Of a stretch of DNA of 64,000 nt, positions 18,745 through 29,176 are shown piece after piece. How positions within the stretch are numbered: position 1 is the first letter of the stretch; every line of letters begins with the position of its first letter. The stretch covers positions 18,966 through 82,965 of the forward strand of contig LUZT01000013.1 of assembly GCA_001602925.1 (NCBI GenBank), given 5' to 3'. Origin of the DNA: Chlorobiales bacterium Clorobi_01 (GTDB taxonomy: Bacteria; Bacteroidota; Chlorobiia; Chlorobiales; Chlorobiaceae). The notes under the pieces are model-generated. The model saw only the letters and a list, made by a program, of their open reading frames with translations, did no database searches and was not told the origin of the DNA. The position numbers were made by a program, and so were the translations under genes.

Positions 18745-21119
18745 AAAAAGCCCCCTGGCCGTCCCTGGCCGCCATAGCCCTGTTTGCCCTTCTGCTCGTC
18801 GTGCCCTTCTGCCCGCTTCTTACCCTGCGCTTCGTGCCGGGTTCGCCGGACAGCGTCACGCCGATGGCGCTCGACAAGGCGCTCGAAGCATTGCAGGCGC
18901 AATCCGGCCGCTATCCGCTCTGGCAGCCCTGGACATTTTCGGGAATGCCGACCGTCGAGGCTTTCAGCTACCTGAGTGGCCTCTATCTGCCGAACCTGCT
19001 GTTCGGATTCCTGCATCTCGACCCGATGTACATTCAGCTTCTGCATCTCGTGTTTGCCGGAATGGGCGGCTTCGTGCTCGCGCGGCGGCTTGGTCTCGGC
19101 AGCATTCCTGCGTTCCTCTCGGGGTCGGCCTTTATGCTCAATCCCTACATGACCGCCATGCTCGTGTATGGTCACGGCAGTCAGCTCATGACGGCGGCGT
19201 ACATGCCGTGGGTGCTCTGGGCGGCGCTTCGCCTCGGCGAAAAGGGCCGCCTTGCCGATGCGGGACTACTGGCGCTGATGCTCGGCTTGCAGCTCCAGCG
19301 CGCGCATGTGCAGATCGCGTGGTACACCTGGATGCTTGCCGTGCCGCTGCTCGTGATGAAGATTCTGATCGACGCGAAGCCCTGCGCTCCGAAGGGCAAG
19401 GCCGGAGTGCTCGCCCTCGCGGCGCTCGCGCTTGGCGTGGCTATCGCCTTGCAGGTCTATCTGCCTGCGCTCGGCTATCTGCCTTTCTCGGCGCGTTCGG
19501 GGGCTGGCGATGCCGCCGAGGCTTATCGCTACGCAACGCTGTGGTCGATGCATCCGCTGGAGCTGATTACCTACCTGATGCCCGGCGCGTTCGGCTTTGG
19601 CGGCATCACCTACTGGGGCTTCATGCCCTTCACCGATTTTCCCCACTACGCGGGCCTCGTCGTGCTTGGCTTCGCCATTGCCGGAGTCGTCGCCGGTCGC
19701 AAAAAGCCGATGGTGCTGTTCCTTTCCGCCATGACGGCATTGGCGCTTCTGCTCTCATTCGGCAACTTTTTCAGCCCGGTGTATGACCTTTTCTACCACT
19801 TCGCGCCAAAGTTCAGCTCCTTCCGGGTGCCGTCGATGGTGCTCGTCGTCGTGGCGCTCTGCCTTGCGCTGCTTGCCGGGTATGGGCTTCAGGCGTGGCT
19901 CGACAGGCCGCTGGCAGAATCGTCTCCCGTGCTCAAGTGGGGCGGTCTCTTCATCGGTGTGGCGGCAGTGCTCTTCCTCACCTTTGAAGGGGGACTCGAA
20001 CAACTCCTCCGCGCTGCCTTTCCTACGGTGCAGATCGATAACTACGATCTGGTTACGATGGTCGGCAATCTTCGCTGGGAGCTGTGGAGCGGGAGCCTGT
20101 TCGTGCTGATCGTCGTGGCGGCAGCCGTTGCCGGCCTGTTGTGGATCGCTGCGCGGGGCATGACTGGGGCGCGGTTGGCAGCCATCGTGCTGGTTGCGCT
20201 GTCGTGCGCCGACCTCGTCTGGATCGACCATCGCATCGTCTCGCCCGATGAGCGCTCGCTGCGGGCTTCACCGCTGGTTGAGCGCGCGGCGCTCGACCGG
20301 GCGCTCGAAAGTGACGAGATCACCCGCTTCCTTGCCAGCCGCCCGGGCGTGTTCCGGATTTATCCGGCAGGCCGCCTCTTCACCGAAAACAAGTTCAGTC
20401 TTGCTGGTATCGAATCGGTTGGCGGCTACCATGCGGCCAAGCTCGGAGTCTATCAGGAGCTGCTCGCCCGTACCGACAATCTGGCCAACCTCGATGTTTT
20501 GCGGATGCTGAACGTAGGCTATGTGCTCAGCCCTGCACCGATCGACAATCCTGCGCTGAAGGCGGTGGCTGCCGGGAAGCTCAATCTCATTTCCGGCGAA
20601 GTGCCGGTTGCGGTGTATGAGCTTGCGGGCTCGATGCCGCGAGCCTGGTTCGCGCCGTGGGCTGTCGCCGTTCAGAGCGACGATGAGGCCATCGCGGCTG
20701 TCATGGCCGGGCGGGGTGCCGACGGCGGAGCGTTTGTGACCGGAGCTCCGTGGCAGGGGATGAAGCGTTTTTCGACCGGCACGGTGCTCTCCATGCAGCG
20801 GAGCGCCGAATCGATCGCGATGAAGGTTCGCGCGGAGGGCGACGCTTTGCTCGTGCTCAGCGAAGTCTTCTATCCCGAACGGTGGACGCTCACGGTCGAT
20901 GGCCACGAGCAGCCGACGCTCAAAATCGATGGCATCATTCGTGGCATAGTAGTGCCACCGGGCGAGCACGAGGTGCGGTTCGTCTATGACCGGAGCCGTT
21001 TCGAAACGGGCCGGACGGTCTCGCTCGTCGCCACGCTCCTGTCGCTCGGTCTCATCGCCGCCGGAATCGTTACCGTAAGAACGTCCTCGAAAACCATCAA
21101 ACCTTCGGGCAAGCCGTGA
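18741..21119 (+). CDS. YfhO-like membrane protein
   Basis: 792-residue protein with about ten or more membrane segments in the first two thirds and a soluble C-terminal part ending in a membrane segment. The pattern YPLWQPWTFSGMPTVEAFSYLSGLYLPN near the N-terminus and VLSEVFYPERWTLTVDG with FVYDRSRFETGRTVSLVA at the C-terminus are typical of YfhO (PF09586). Bacillus YfhO affects lipoteichoic acid glycosylation, so a membrane glycosyltransferase-like role is plausible. GTG start, 4-bp overlap with the flippase gene. Confidence 0.82.
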   Translation: MKKAPWPSLAAIALFALLLVVPFCPLLTLRFVPGSPDSVTPMALDKALEALQAQSGRYPLWQPWTFSGMPTVEAFSYLSGLYLPNLLFGFLHLDPMYIQLLHLVFAGMGGFVLARRLGLGSIPAFLSGSAFMLNPYMTAMLVYGHGSQLMTAAYMPWVLWAALRLGEKGRLADAGLLALMLGLQLQRAHVQIAWYTWMLAVPLLVMKILIDAKPCAPKGKAGVLALAALALGVAIALQVYLPALGYLPFSARSGAGDAAEAYRYATLWSMHPLELITYLMPGAFGFGGITYWGFMPFTDFPHYAGLVVLGFAIAGVVAGRKKPMVLFLSAMTALALLLSFGNFFSPVYDLFYHFAPKFSSFRVPSMVLVVVALCLALLAGYGLQAWLDRPLAESSPVLKWGGLFIGVAAVLFLTFEGGLEQLLRAAFPTVQIDNYDLVTMVGNLRWELWSGSLFVLIVVAAAVAGLLWIAARGMTGARLAAIVLVALSCADLVWIDHRIVSPDERSLRASPLVERAALDRALESDEITRFLASRPGVFRIYPAGRLFTENKFSLAGIESVGGYHAAKLGVYQELLARTDNLANLDVLRMLNVGYVLSPAPIDNPALKAVAAGKLNLISGEVPVAVYELAGSMPRAWFAPWAVAVQSDDEAIAAVMAGRGADGGAFVTGAPWQGMKRFSTGTVLSMQRSAESIAMKVRAEGDALLVLSEVFYPERWTLTVDGHEQPTLKIDGIIRGIVVPPGEHEVRFVYDRSRFETGRTVSLVATLLSLGLIAAGIVTVRTSSKTIKPSGKP

Positions 21120-22399
21120 GAAAAGTCCTGATCCTTACCCGCAACTTTCCGCCATACGTCACCGGCAGTGCATCGAGGGCATGGAAGTTCGCCTCAAATT
21201 TCACCACCATTGGCTGGGAGCCGGTCGTCGTCGCCCCTCCCGCCATCGCCGGCATGGCTGGGGGCGTGAAGTCTGGCGCGAATCCCGTCAATGAGGTGTG
21301 CCGCATTGCCCCCGACCTCGATGCTGGTGAACTCGACGCGGCAGGCCGGTGCGCACTGTTGCATGGGCAGGAGGTTCCTGGTACGACGGGGTTGTTCAAG
21401 GGACGTCATGCCAAATCGTTCAAAAGCGCGACTGACGGCGAACTCTGGCTGAAAAATGCCACGGCCACGGTCGAGCGGCTGCTCGAAGAGGATCCGGAGA
21501 TCGAGCTGCTCTATGCCCAGGGGCCACCGCTGGAGCCGCTCATGCTCGCGTTTGATATCGCCCGGAAGCACTCGCTGAACATCATGCTCGACATCACCGA
21601 GCCGCTCGATCCCTCGATGCCCCAGCCCGCTGCATCCCGTTCCTCCGCGGCGGCCAAAGCCGAGGAGCAGGTCATGCTCTCGGGCGTGCCGATCCTGACG
21701 CCGAACCGCCTTCTCAAGGAGTATTTCCTGAAAAAATACCACGGCAAGCTCGACAACAACCTCGTGACCATCGTGCCCCCAGCCTTCGATCCGTCACATC
21801 CGGCATTCAGGCGGCAGGAGCCGAACCGTTCAGGCACAGTGCTGCGCATCGCGTTGCTGGTGGCCGATTTGCCTGTTGCCGATCTCAAGGCGCTCGTCTC
21901 CGGCCTTGAGGCCTGGATACAGGCAGACGGCATCATCGCCGGAGGCATCGAGATCGTGCTTCTCGGCGATGGTGTGCCGGAGCTTCTGCGCCGCACTGCC
22001 AAGAAACCGGTCCAGAAACTTTTCACCGTCGATGAAACCGGCGGAATCGACAGTGAGCTGGAGGAGTGCAGGAAGACAGCGTTTTTCTGCGCCGTGCTGG
22101 GGAACTCCGCCGCCAGCGCAAGCATTGTGCCGGATCGTCTGGCCGACGCGCTTGGCATGGGCCTGCCCTTGTGCGTCATCGCGCCCGATGGCGAAGCGTC
22201 GCGGCTGGTGCTCGATGCCGGCGGCATGTCTGCGCCCGTCGGAGACGCAAAAGCGATCATGGAGCTGTTCCGTGCGATGGCTTCCGCCTGGTCGTTCGGG
22301 AACCTGCAAAGCACGCCTGACTGGCTCCGGGAGAAGCACGCCATCGGCACCGTCATGCAGGAGCTGACGAGAGCGATCGCCAGCCAGCCATTGCATTGA
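21116..22399 (+). CDS. Glycosyltransferase family 4-like protein
   Basis: 427-residue protein beginning VLILTRNFPPYVTGSASRAWKFA, the N-terminal domain of GT4 enzymes, including a LLYAQGPPLEPLMLAF segment. The C-terminal half is less conserved (TVLRIALLVADLPV, ADALGMGLPLCVIAPDG); the usual donor-site Glu motif is not clear. Function is therefore a predicted glycosyltransferase with unknown specificity. GTG start overlapping yfhO by 4 bp, last gene of the polysaccharide operon; about 115 bp follow before corA. Confidence 0.7.
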   Translation: MRKVLILTRNFPPYVTGSASRAWKFASNFTTIGWEPVVVAPPAIAGMAGGVKSGANPVNEVCRIAPDLDAGELDAAGRCALLHGQEVPGTTGLFKGRHAKSFKSATDGELWLKNATATVERLLEEDPEIELLYAQGPPLEPLMLAFDIARKHSLNIMLDITEPLDPSMPQPAASRSSAAAKAEEQVMLSGVPILTPNRLLKEYFLKKYHGKLDNNLVTIVPPAFDPSHPAFRRQEPNRSGTVLRIALLVADLPVADLKALVSGLEAWIQADGIIAGGIEIVLLGDGVPELLRRTAKKPVQKLFTVDETGGIDSELEECRKTAFFCAVLGNSAASASIVPDRLADALGMGLPLCVIAPDGEASRLVLDAGGMSAPVGDAKAIMELFRAMASAWSFGNLQSTPDWLREKHAIGTVMQELTRAIASQPLH

Positions 22400-22513
22400 T
22401 GCTTTATTGTTCGGGTTTTTGATTCGATCTGCTGTTTCGCCAATCCGGAACCGGCAGGCCGTCAAACCGGTTTGCCTCATGAACGAAGAAGGGTAACCAT
22501 TGAGGAGCCGCCG

Positions 22514-23638
22514 ATGAAGAACAAGCTGCCCGCACCACATCCGCTTCACGGACATTCCCACAAGCGGAAGCATGAAAAACGGCTCTTCAGGAGCCGCCAC
22601 AAATCGATCGGCCAGCCGCCGGGCTCACTCATCCATATCGGCGAACAGAAGGTCGAGAAGGCTGAAATCACGGTCATCGGCTATGACGAAAAACAGATGG
22701 TCACGATGTCCGTCAGCGATGCCGCGGAGTGCTTCGCCCTGAAAGAGAAGTTCAAGGTGCTCTGGATCAACGTCGATGGCCTGCACGAAACTGGCGTGAT
22801 CGAAAAGCTTGGGGAGCTGTTCGGCATCGATCCGCTGACGCAGGAGGACATCCTGCACACTGGCCAGCGCCCGAAAGTCGAGGATTTCGAGCGTTACCTC
22901 TTTCTGTCGCTCCAGATGCTCGACTTCAACCGCGAGACCGGCGAAATCGGCCAGGAGCAGCTGAGCATCGTGCTCGGCCCCGGCTGGCTCATCACCTTCC
23001 AGGAAAAGCCGGGCGACACGTTCGAAGCTCTCCGGCAGCGGATCGGCAGCAGCAGCGCCAAAGTCAGGAAGCACGAGGCCGATTTTCTCGCTTACGCCCT
23101 CGTCGATTCGGTTGTTGACCACTACTTCTCGATACTCGAAGAGATCGAGAACCGGATCGATATGCTGGACGCCGACCTGATGGCCACCTTCAGTCAGGAG
23201 ACCTTCAATGCCCTCAACGCGCTCAAGCGGGAGCTGATCATGTTCCGCAAAGCGGTCTGGCCGTTGCGGGAGATCATCGGCAGCGTCGCGAGAGACGACT
23301 TCGCCGTGGTGGGGGACCTGGTCGAGCACTATTTCCGGGATGTGTATGACCACGTCATTCTCGTGATCGACACGGTCGAGGTGTTCCGGGAGATCGTCAC
23401 CAGCATGCACGAAACCTGGCTGGCCGGCGTCAACAACCGAATGAACGAAATCATGAAGTTTCTCACCATGATCGCCACGATCTTCATGCCGCTGTCGTTC
23501 ATTGCCGGGGTTTACGGCATGAACTTCAAATATATGCCGGAACTGAACCTCTGGTGGGGCTACTACGCCGTGCTCGGCCTCATGGTGCTGATCGTTCTGG
23601 GTTTCATGAAATATTACCGGTCGAGGAAATGGTTCTGA
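22514..23638 (+). CDS. corA: CorA family magnesium/cobalt transporter
   Basis: 374-residue CorA-type divalent cation channel in the inner membrane. It has a long soluble N-terminal domain with the GIDPLTQEDILHTGQRPKVE segment, a coiled stalk, and two C-terminal membrane helices with the YGMNF selectivity motif (about residues 334-338) followed by MPELNLWWGY. The C-terminus ends with basic YYRSRKWF. I chose the ATG at 22514, preceded by GAGGAG, over an ATG at 22472 that would add 14 residues of no family similarity. The N-terminal His/Lys-rich KNKLPAPHPLHGHSHKRKH is an unusual leader. Confidence 0.95.
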   Translation: MKNKLPAPHPLHGHSHKRKHEKRLFRSRHKSIGQPPGSLIHIGEQKVEKAEITVIGYDEKQMVTMSVSDAAECFALKEKFKVLWINVDGLHETGVIEKLGELFGIDPLTQEDILHTGQRPKVEDFERYLFLSLQMLDFNRETGEIGQEQLSIVLGPGWLITFQEKPGDTFEALRQRIGSSSAKVRKHEADFLAYALVDSVVDHYFSILEEIENRIDMLDADLMATFSQETFNALNALKRELIMFRKAVWPLREIIGSVARDDFAVVGDLVEHYFRDVYDHVILVIDTVEVFREIVTSMHETWLAGVNNRMNEIMKFLTMIATIFMPLSFIAGVYGMNFKYMPELNLWWGYYAVLGLMVLIVLGFMKYYRSRKWF

Positions 23639-23710
23639 AGGAATGGTTTATCAGGCCCGGCCACATGCGGGGAAACCTGACCGGACTGAAATTCACAAAC
23701 ACATCCGCAC

Positions 23711-24175
23711 CTACTTTTTCTTGCTGCCGACAAAATAGGTCAGTCCTGCGGTGACGAGCGCAATTGCCCCGCCAAGCCAGATCAGCTCCTGTTCACCGTG
23801 CCATTGCACCACATGGCCGAGAAAGACGACCGACATCACCACGACGATGACGCCGATCAGCTTGTTTTTCAGATCGTCGAGGGTATGAATGACCAGCCAG
23901 TGTGGCAATTCGAGTGTATCGTCGATGAACAGTTCGTACAGCCCCAGCGAGATGATGAAAAAGACTGTGCCGAGCAGGAACAGATCGATGCTCTCAATGA
24001 AGCCGAGCACGAGCAGCTTGCCGGTTTTACCGGAAATTTCTGCGTGCATGACCGTATCGGCAATAAGCTGAACCACCGAAATACCGCCATACAGAAGCAG
24101 TGTCAGTGCGGCAAAAAACGTTCCCGCAACTGCGATGATTACAAGGTACCGGCTTGAAGAGAGCAGTCGCTGCAT
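23711..24175 (-). CDS. YqhA/UPF0114 family membrane protein
   Basis: 154-residue inner-membrane protein with four hydrophobic segments. Family features include FIESIDLFLLGTVFFIISLGLYELFID and LDDLKNKLIGVIVVVMSVVFL, as in E. coli YqhA. The function of the family is unknown. The start is at the ATG complementary to 24173-24175; the open frame upstream does not resemble the family. It is transcribed towards corA, and the two stops are about 70 bp apart. Confidence 0.85.
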   Translation of the reverse strand: MQRLLSSSRYLVIIAVAGTFFAALTLLLYGGISVVQLIADTVMHAEISGKTGKLLVLGFIESIDLFLLGTVFFIISLGLYELFIDDTLELPHWLVIHTLDDLKNKLIGVIVVVMSVVFLGHVVQWHGEQELIWLGGAIALVTAGLTYFVGSKKK

Positions 24176-24365
24176 GGTGATTGGTTTATGGGTTGATAGC
24201 CGTTGTTGTTGCAGCGCATAAGTTAGGTAATGGATGGGTGAAATGGAACAGTTCTGGTGAGTGCAGACAAGCGTAGCAACGCTACTCTTTTTTTTGTTGG
24301 CAGATTGCGGCTGTAATGGAGTGGGCGTTTTCTTTCGACCTTTGAAGGGCTTACAACGCATAACG

Positions 24366-24669
24366 TTACTTCTTACCACGCTTTTTCCCGGAGTTGTCGA
24401 ATGCCATCACTGGACTGGCAAAAAGGCTGTCGTCAACCATCACAAGAAGGTTTCGTTTGATCGGTTGCGGCGCCTTGCCCTCCGGTGCTCGCCGGGATGC
24501 TGACGGTGTTTCCCTCATGCTCGGCCAGTTTGCGCGCTTCTGGACCTTCACGCCGGCCAGTAACGGCAAAGCTCTCGCCCGAGCTTTCGGCTTCTACGAC
24601 AACGCCCTGCGCGGCGGAGAAGTTGGCCCCGGGAATGGCTTCGCCGTGCGGTGTGTGAAGGATTGACAT
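24366..24669 (-). pseudogene. Candidate small gene with an apparent frameshift
   Basis: On the minus strand an ATG at 24669 opens a reading with host-like GC-rich third positions (SILHTPHGEAIPGANFSAA... to VSIPAS). Third positions turn A/T-rich about 20 codons before its stop at 24433. Frame +1 takes over with host-like codon use and a protein-like end (LLVMVDDSLFASPVMAF, GKKRGKK) to a stop at 24366. The switch lies around a GGAGGG at about 24478-24483. This may be a decayed gene, a sequence error, or programmed +1 frameshifting. No homologue is recognised. Its place between the PPTase and yqhA on the same strand fits a small operon. Confidence 0.3.
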
Positions 24670-24947
24670 CGATCTTTTCGCTGTAGCAAAACGCAAGAGA
24701 GAACCAACTCACTTCTCATTAGCCTGTTTATCTGTCAAGAATGAATGCCGGGTTATTCTTTTTATTGCTCGACTTTGAGTGAGTCTGTTTCAGGTTACGG
24801 TCGAAAGAGCGCAAGCATATCAGCGTATCGCCTGCCGTTTATAGCTATCTCTTCGTTTGTGAACAGGCTCCATGTTTTTTCTCTTACGTTCCTTTTTGCT
24901 GATGGTGATCGCGGGAGAGTTGTGAGAGCACGAAGTCGATAAGCTGT
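24670..24947. other. Non-coding spacer
   Basis: About 280 bp between the candidate small gene and the phosphopantetheinyl transferase gene, both on the minus strand. No open frame with host-like codon use on either strand, no RNA gene, and no convincing hairpin-plus-T-run was seen. It may hold a promoter for the small gene. Confidence 0.4.
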
Positions 24948-25676
24948 TCAGAGTTCGATATACTCACCGTTTTGCAGCGAGTAGCGGCGAAGGTTCAACG
25001 GTTCGTTGTTGTCGAGCTGGATGGCCAGAGCGGTGGCGAAGCCGCACATGTAGTCGAACACGGGCGTGATGCAGGTGAGGCTCCGGTTGGCTCCGAATGG
25101 CATCTTGAAGCGAGTCATGCGGTACTGCGTGGCGACATCGAAGGCGGCAAGGCCGTGTTCGAGCGGCCAGCCGCTGGCTTTGATCAGGGCTTCCTTGATG
25201 CTCCATATCCGGATGAATGCCTTGTTTTTTTCGCGACTGGGCAGGTTGACGATGATCGCGTACTCCTCGGCGGAGAAGTATTTGCGGGCCAGCAGATCGA
25301 TGTCATCCACTGTTCGTATCCTTTCGATGTCGACGCCCATTTCAGAGTGTTTTGAAAAAGCGTAGACAATCTGACGGCCTGAATGGGAGAGGTTGAAGTA
25401 GAGGCCAATGTTTTCGGGGAAGGTCATGAACGGCTTTCCGACCTGCGTGCTGGAGAACCGGATCAGGGACGGTTCAATGCTGAGCGTCTCGCCGAGCAGG
25501 AGCCGGAGAAGACCTCTGCGGAGAACAAAGTTATGTCGGTCGTTGTCGAAACGGAATCGATCGGCTTTTTCTTTTTCCTCATCGGTAAGCGTTTCGAAAA
25601 GCTTCTCTTCCGGAATTCCGGCGATGTGCGTGTCGGTATGGATGAGGGTGACGGCCTCTTTCGAAATAATCATCAT
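24948..25676 (-). CDS. 4'-phosphopantetheinyl transferase superfamily protein
   Basis: 242-residue Sfp-type enzyme that transfers the phosphopantetheine arm of CoA to a serine of acyl- or peptidyl-carrier proteins. Seen: FVLRRGLLRLLLG, GLYFNLSHSG, the metal-binding GVDIERI (D116, E118) and WSIKEALIKASG (W158, K161, E162). No carrier protein or synthase is nearby, so the target is unknown. The start is ambiguous: ATG at 25676 or 25673, or a TTG at 25739 adding 21 residues. Divergent from the ribosomal supercluster. Confidence 0.9.
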   Translation of the reverse strand: MMIISKEAVTLIHTDTHIAGIPEEKLFETLTDEEKEKADRFRFDNDRHNFVLRRGLLRLLLGETLSIEPSLIRFSSTQVGKPFMTFPENIGLYFNLSHSGRQIVYAFSKHSEMGVDIERIRTVDDIDLLARKYFSAEEYAIIVNLPSREKNKAFIRIWSIKEALIKASGWPLEHGLAAFDVATQYRMTRFKMPFGANRSLTCITPVFDYMCGFATALAIQLDNNEPLNLRRYSLQNGEYIEL

Positions 25677-26075
25677 TTCATGTCTCAGGTTCTGGAAGGC
25701 CGTGGCCCCATTTCGCGCGCCTCGTTCCGTTTTGCTCAATCTACGATTTTTTGACTGGCATCGTTCCCGGAGCTTGGTTACACAAGCCTCGTGAGGGGAG
25801 GGGATTTCAGGAAACGGCGTAAACCGGATTCAATTCCAAGAGAAAAACGTTCACGGGGCAGGTTTTGCCTGGTATTCAGCAGATGAGAATCGCTCAATTT
25901 AATCTTATTCGGGTTTGGTGGCCGATAAAAATGGATAAAAGAGGCAGGTAAGTCAAAAAAACGATAGATGAGATTTTGTTTTTTGAGGTAATTCTTTTAC
26001 TTTGGTCGTCCTTATGGTTTTCCCTGAATGATTTTTCATCGGAAGTCTCAAACGAAATAGAAAAGAGTTTACTGT
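25677..26075. promoter_or_regulatory. Leader region upstream of the ribosomal supercluster
   Basis: About 400 bp between the divergent phosphopantetheinyl transferase gene and rpsL, AT-rich next to rpsL. It must contain the promoter for the str operon and the divergent promoter for the PPTase. No promoter can be picked with confidence; the AT-rich stretch around 25890-25945 (AATTTAATCTTATT, then GATAAAAATGGATAAAAG) is the best location. No RNA gene was seen. Confidence 0.35.
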
Positions 26076-26474
26076 ATGCCGACGATTCAGCAGCTTATCA
26101 GGCACGGAAGAAGTATGAAGGCGTCAAAGACCGCCTCACCGGCTCTGGAAAAATGCCCTCAGAAAAGGGGTGTTTGCACCCGTGTCTACACGACTACCCC
26201 AAAAAAGCCGAACTCCGCGCTTCGCAAGGTCGCTCGTGTCAGGCTGTCCAACAAGATTGAAGTGACGGCTTACATTCCGGGTGAGGGTCATAACCTCCAG
26301 GAGCACTCCATTGTGCTGATCCGTGGCGGAAGGGTGAAGGATCTTCCTGGTGTCCGTTATCATATCGTTCGCGGCTCACTCGATACGTCGGGCGTCGCTG
26401 ACCGCAAGCAGAGCCGCTCCAAGTACGGGGCCAAGGTTCCGAAGCCCGGTGCTGCTCCTGCAAAGAAGAAATAA
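26076..26474 (+). CDS. rpsL: 30S ribosomal protein S12
   Basis: 132-residue S12, decoding-centre protein of the small subunit. Conserved [12 protein letters not shown] with the lysine that confers streptomycin sensitivity when unmutated (Lys43), and [13 protein letters not shown] with the methylthiolated Asp region. The C-terminal tail [10 protein letters not shown] extends slightly beyond the E. coli protein. First gene of the str operon; rpsG follows in 24 bp. Confidence 0.99.
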   Translation: MPTIQQLIRHGRSMKASKTASPALEKCPQKRGVCTRVYTTTPKKPNSALRKVARVRLSNKIEVTAYIPGEGHNLQEHSIVLIRGGRVKDLPGVRYHIVRGSLDTSGVADRKQSRSKYGAKVPKPGAAPAKKK

Positions 26475-26498
26475 AACTGAATCTTAACTCGGATTATA

Positions 26499-26969
26499 AT
26501 GGCAAAGAAGGGTTCCGGATACGGACTGCGCGGCGGCGATTTTCGTTACAACGATGAGACGGTTGCTCGTCTGATCAATGCGATCATGCTCGATGGCAAG
26601 AAGGTTGTTGCGACCAAGGTTGTGTATGATGCTTTTGATATTATTGCGAACAAGGTTGAAGGTGGTGATGCTCTTGAGGTTTTCCGCAAGGCGATGGGCA
26701 ATGTCGCTCCGCTGGTCGAGGTTCGCAGCAAAAGGGTTGGTGGCGCTACCTATCAGATTCCGATGGAGGTTCCGGCTTCCAGGAGAACCGCACTGGCTTT
26801 CCGCTGGATCAAGCAGTTTGCGACCCGTCGTGGCGGTCGTTCGATGGCCGAGAAACTCGCGGCTGAGCTGCTCGATGCTTCCAACGAGCAGGGCGCTTCG
26901 GTAAAGAAGCGCGACGAGGTGCATCGCATGGCTGAGGCCAACAAGGCATTTGCTCACTTCAGGTTCTGA
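26499..26969 (+). CDS. rpsG: 30S ribosomal protein S7
   Basis: 156-residue S7, which organises the 3' major domain of 16S rRNA. Conserved GGATYQIPMEVPASRRTALAFRWI and the C-terminal MAEANKAFAHFRF. Standard length. Lies between rpsL and fusA with 24 and 41 bp spacers, as in the classic str operon order. Confidence 0.99.
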   Translation: MAKKGSGYGLRGGDFRYNDETVARLINAIMLDGKKVVATKVVYDAFDIIANKVEGGDALEVFRKAMGNVAPLVEVRSKRVGGATYQIPMEVPASRRTALAFRWIKQFATRRGGRSMAEKLAAELLDASNEQGASVKKRDEVHRMAEANKAFAHFRF

Positions 26970-27010
26970 GTCTGTAGGCAAGAAGGAATTACTTAAAAAA
27001 CGATCGATTT

Positions 27011-29125
27011 ATGGCACGGCAGGTTGCGTTAGATAAAGTCAGGAATATTGGTATCATGGCCCACATCGATGCGGGCAAGACCACGACGACAGAGAGGATT
27101 CTCTATTACACGGGTCGTCTGCACAAGATGGGTGAGGTGCACGAAGGTGGCGCCACCATGGACTGGATGGAGCAGGAGAAGGAGCGTGGTATCACGATTA
27201 CTTCCGCTGCGACCACCTGTTTCTGGACTCCCAAGTACGGCAACTACGTCGGTGTCAATCACAGGATCAATATTATCGATACTCCCGGCCACGTTGACTT
27301 CACGGTCGAGGTGGAGCGTTCCCTTCGTGTGCTCGATGGCGCGGTTGCGCTGTTCTGCGCTGTGGGTGGTGTCGAGCCCCAGTCTGAAACCGTCTGGCGT
27401 CAGGCTAACAAGTATGGCGTTCCGAGGATCGCCTATGTTAACAAGATGGATCGCGTCGGCGCGAATTTCTTCGAGGCTGTCAAGGCTATTCGCGAGCGTC
27501 TCGGTGCCAACCCGGTGCCGATTCAGATCCCGATCGGTCAGGGCGAGATCTTCGCCGGCTTCGTCGATCTGATCCGCATGAAGGGGATTATCTACGACAA
27601 GGAAGATGGTAGCACCTACACCGAAGTTGAAATTCCGCACGATCTTGAAAACGAGGCTCGCACCTGGCGCATCAACATGCTTGAGGCTGTCTCCGAGCTC
27701 GACGAAACCCTTCTTGAAAAATATCTGAACGGTGAGGACATTACTGAAGAGGAGATCCGCACCGTGCTTCGCCAGGCTACCCTGGGCGTGACCATTATTC
27801 CGGTGCTCTGCGGTTCGTCCTTCAAGAACAAGGGCGTGCAGTTCATGCTGGATGCTGTGATCGATTACCTGGCTTCGCCGGTCGATGATGGTGAGGTGGA
27901 GGGCCACGATCCGAGAACTGAAGAGCCGATTGTCCGTCAGCCGAAAGACGAGGAGCCGTTCGCTGCGCTTGCGTTCAAGATCGCGACCGATCCTTTCGTC
28001 GGCAAGCTGACCTTCTTCCGGGTCTATTCAGGCGTGCTCAATGCAGGCAGCTACGTCCTCAACTCGATTACCGGCAAAAAGGAGCGTGTTGGTCGCGTCT
28101 TGCAGATGCACTCCAACAAGCGCGAGGAGCGTGATGCTGTGTATGCTGGCGATATCGCCGCTGCCGTCGGTCTCAAGGACGTGAGGACCGGAGATACGCT
28201 CTGCGACGAAAGCAAGCCGATCGTACTCGAAAAGATGGTCTTCCCCGAGCCGGTTATCGAGATTGCGGTTGAGCCAAAAACCAAGGCGGATAATGACAAA
28301 CTCGGCATTTCTCTTGCCAAGCTTGCCGAAGAGGATCCGACCTTCAGGGTGAAAACTGATGAGGAAACCGGTCAGACGCTTATCGCGGGTATGGGTGAGC
28401 TTCATCTCGAGATTCTGGTTGACCGTCTGAAGCGCGAATTCAAGGTCGAGGCCAACGTTGGTCAGCCGCAGGTGGCCTATCGCGAAACCATTCGTGGTAC
28501 GGTTGAATACGAAGGCAAGTTTGTTCGCCAGTCTGGCGGTAAAGGTCAGTTCGGTCTGGTTGTGCTCAGGGTTGAGCCGCTCGAAGAGGGCAAAGGCTAT
28601 GAGTTTGCCGATGAGATCAAGGGCGGCGTGATTCCGAAAGAGTATATCCCCGCAGTTAACGCTGGTATCCAGCAGGCAATGAAAGACGGTGTCGTCGCCG
28701 GCTTCCCGATGCAGGATATCAAGGTTGCGCTGATCGACGGTAAGTACCACGAGGTTGACTCTTCGGAAATGGCATTCAAGATTGCAGGTTCAATCGGCTT
28801 CAAGGGTGCGGCCAAAAAGGCCAATCCGGTGCTGCTCGAACCGATCATGAAGGTCGAGGTCATCACTCCGGAAGAGTATCTCGGCGATGTGATGGGCGAT
28901 CTCTCGGGACGTCGCGGTCACATCGAAGGCATGGGCCAGCGTGCTGGTGCCCAGTTTGTCAGCGCAAAAGTGCCGCTGTCTCAAATGTTCGGCTACTCGA
29001 CTGATCTCCGATCGATGACCCAGGGCCGCGCGAACTACTCGATGGAGTTCGAGAGCTATCGCGAGGTTCCTCGCAACATCGCCGAAGCACTGCAAGAGAA
29101 GAGGGTTGGCAAGGATTCCGAATAA
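27011..29125 (+). CDS. fusA: Elongation factor G
   Basis: 704-residue EF-G, the translocation GTPase. G1 [15 protein letters not shown], switch I with [13 protein letters not shown]3 DTPGHVDF, G4 NKMDR; domain II and the GELHLEI segment of domain III; domain IV with the YRETI region; and [18 protein letters not shown] at the C-terminus. Full-length and unbroken. Only one EF-G gene is in the window. Confidence 0.99.
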   Translation: MARQVALDKVRNIGIMAHIDAGKTTTTERILYYTGRLHKMGEVHEGGATMDWMEQEKERGITITSAATTCFWTPKYGNYVGVNHRINIIDTPGHVDFTVEVERSLRVLDGAVALFCAVGGVEPQSETVWRQANKYGVPRIAYVNKMDRVGANFFEAVKAIRERLGANPVPIQIPIGQGEIFAGFVDLIRMKGIIYDKEDGSTYTEVEIPHDLENEARTWRINMLEAVSELDETLLEKYLNGEDITEEEIRTVLRQATLGVTIIPVLCGSSFKNKGVQFMLDAVIDYLASPVDDGEVEGHDPRTEEPIVRQPKDEEPFAALAFKIATDPFVGKLTFFRVYSGVLNAGSYVLNSITGKKERVGRVLQMHSNKREERDAVYAGDIAAAVGLKDVRTGDTLCDESKPIVLEKMVFPEPVIEIAVEPKTKADNDKLGISLAKLAEEDPTFRVKTDEETGQTLIAGMGELHLEILVDRLKREFKVEANVGQPQVAYRETIRGTVEYEGKFVRQSGGKGQFGLVVLRVEPLEEGKGYEFADEIKGGVIPKEYIPAVNAGIQQAMKDGVVAGFPMQDIKVALIDGKYHEVDSSEMAFKIAGSIGFKGAAKKANPVLLEPIMKVEVITPEEYLGDVMGDLSGRRGHIEGMGQRAGAQFVSAKVPLSQMFGYSTDLRSMTQGRANYSMEFESYREVPRNIAEALQEKRVGKDSE

Positions 29126-29176
29126 CAGTTTTTCATCACCGCATCACTAAACAGATAACCGACAGGGAGAAGAGTT

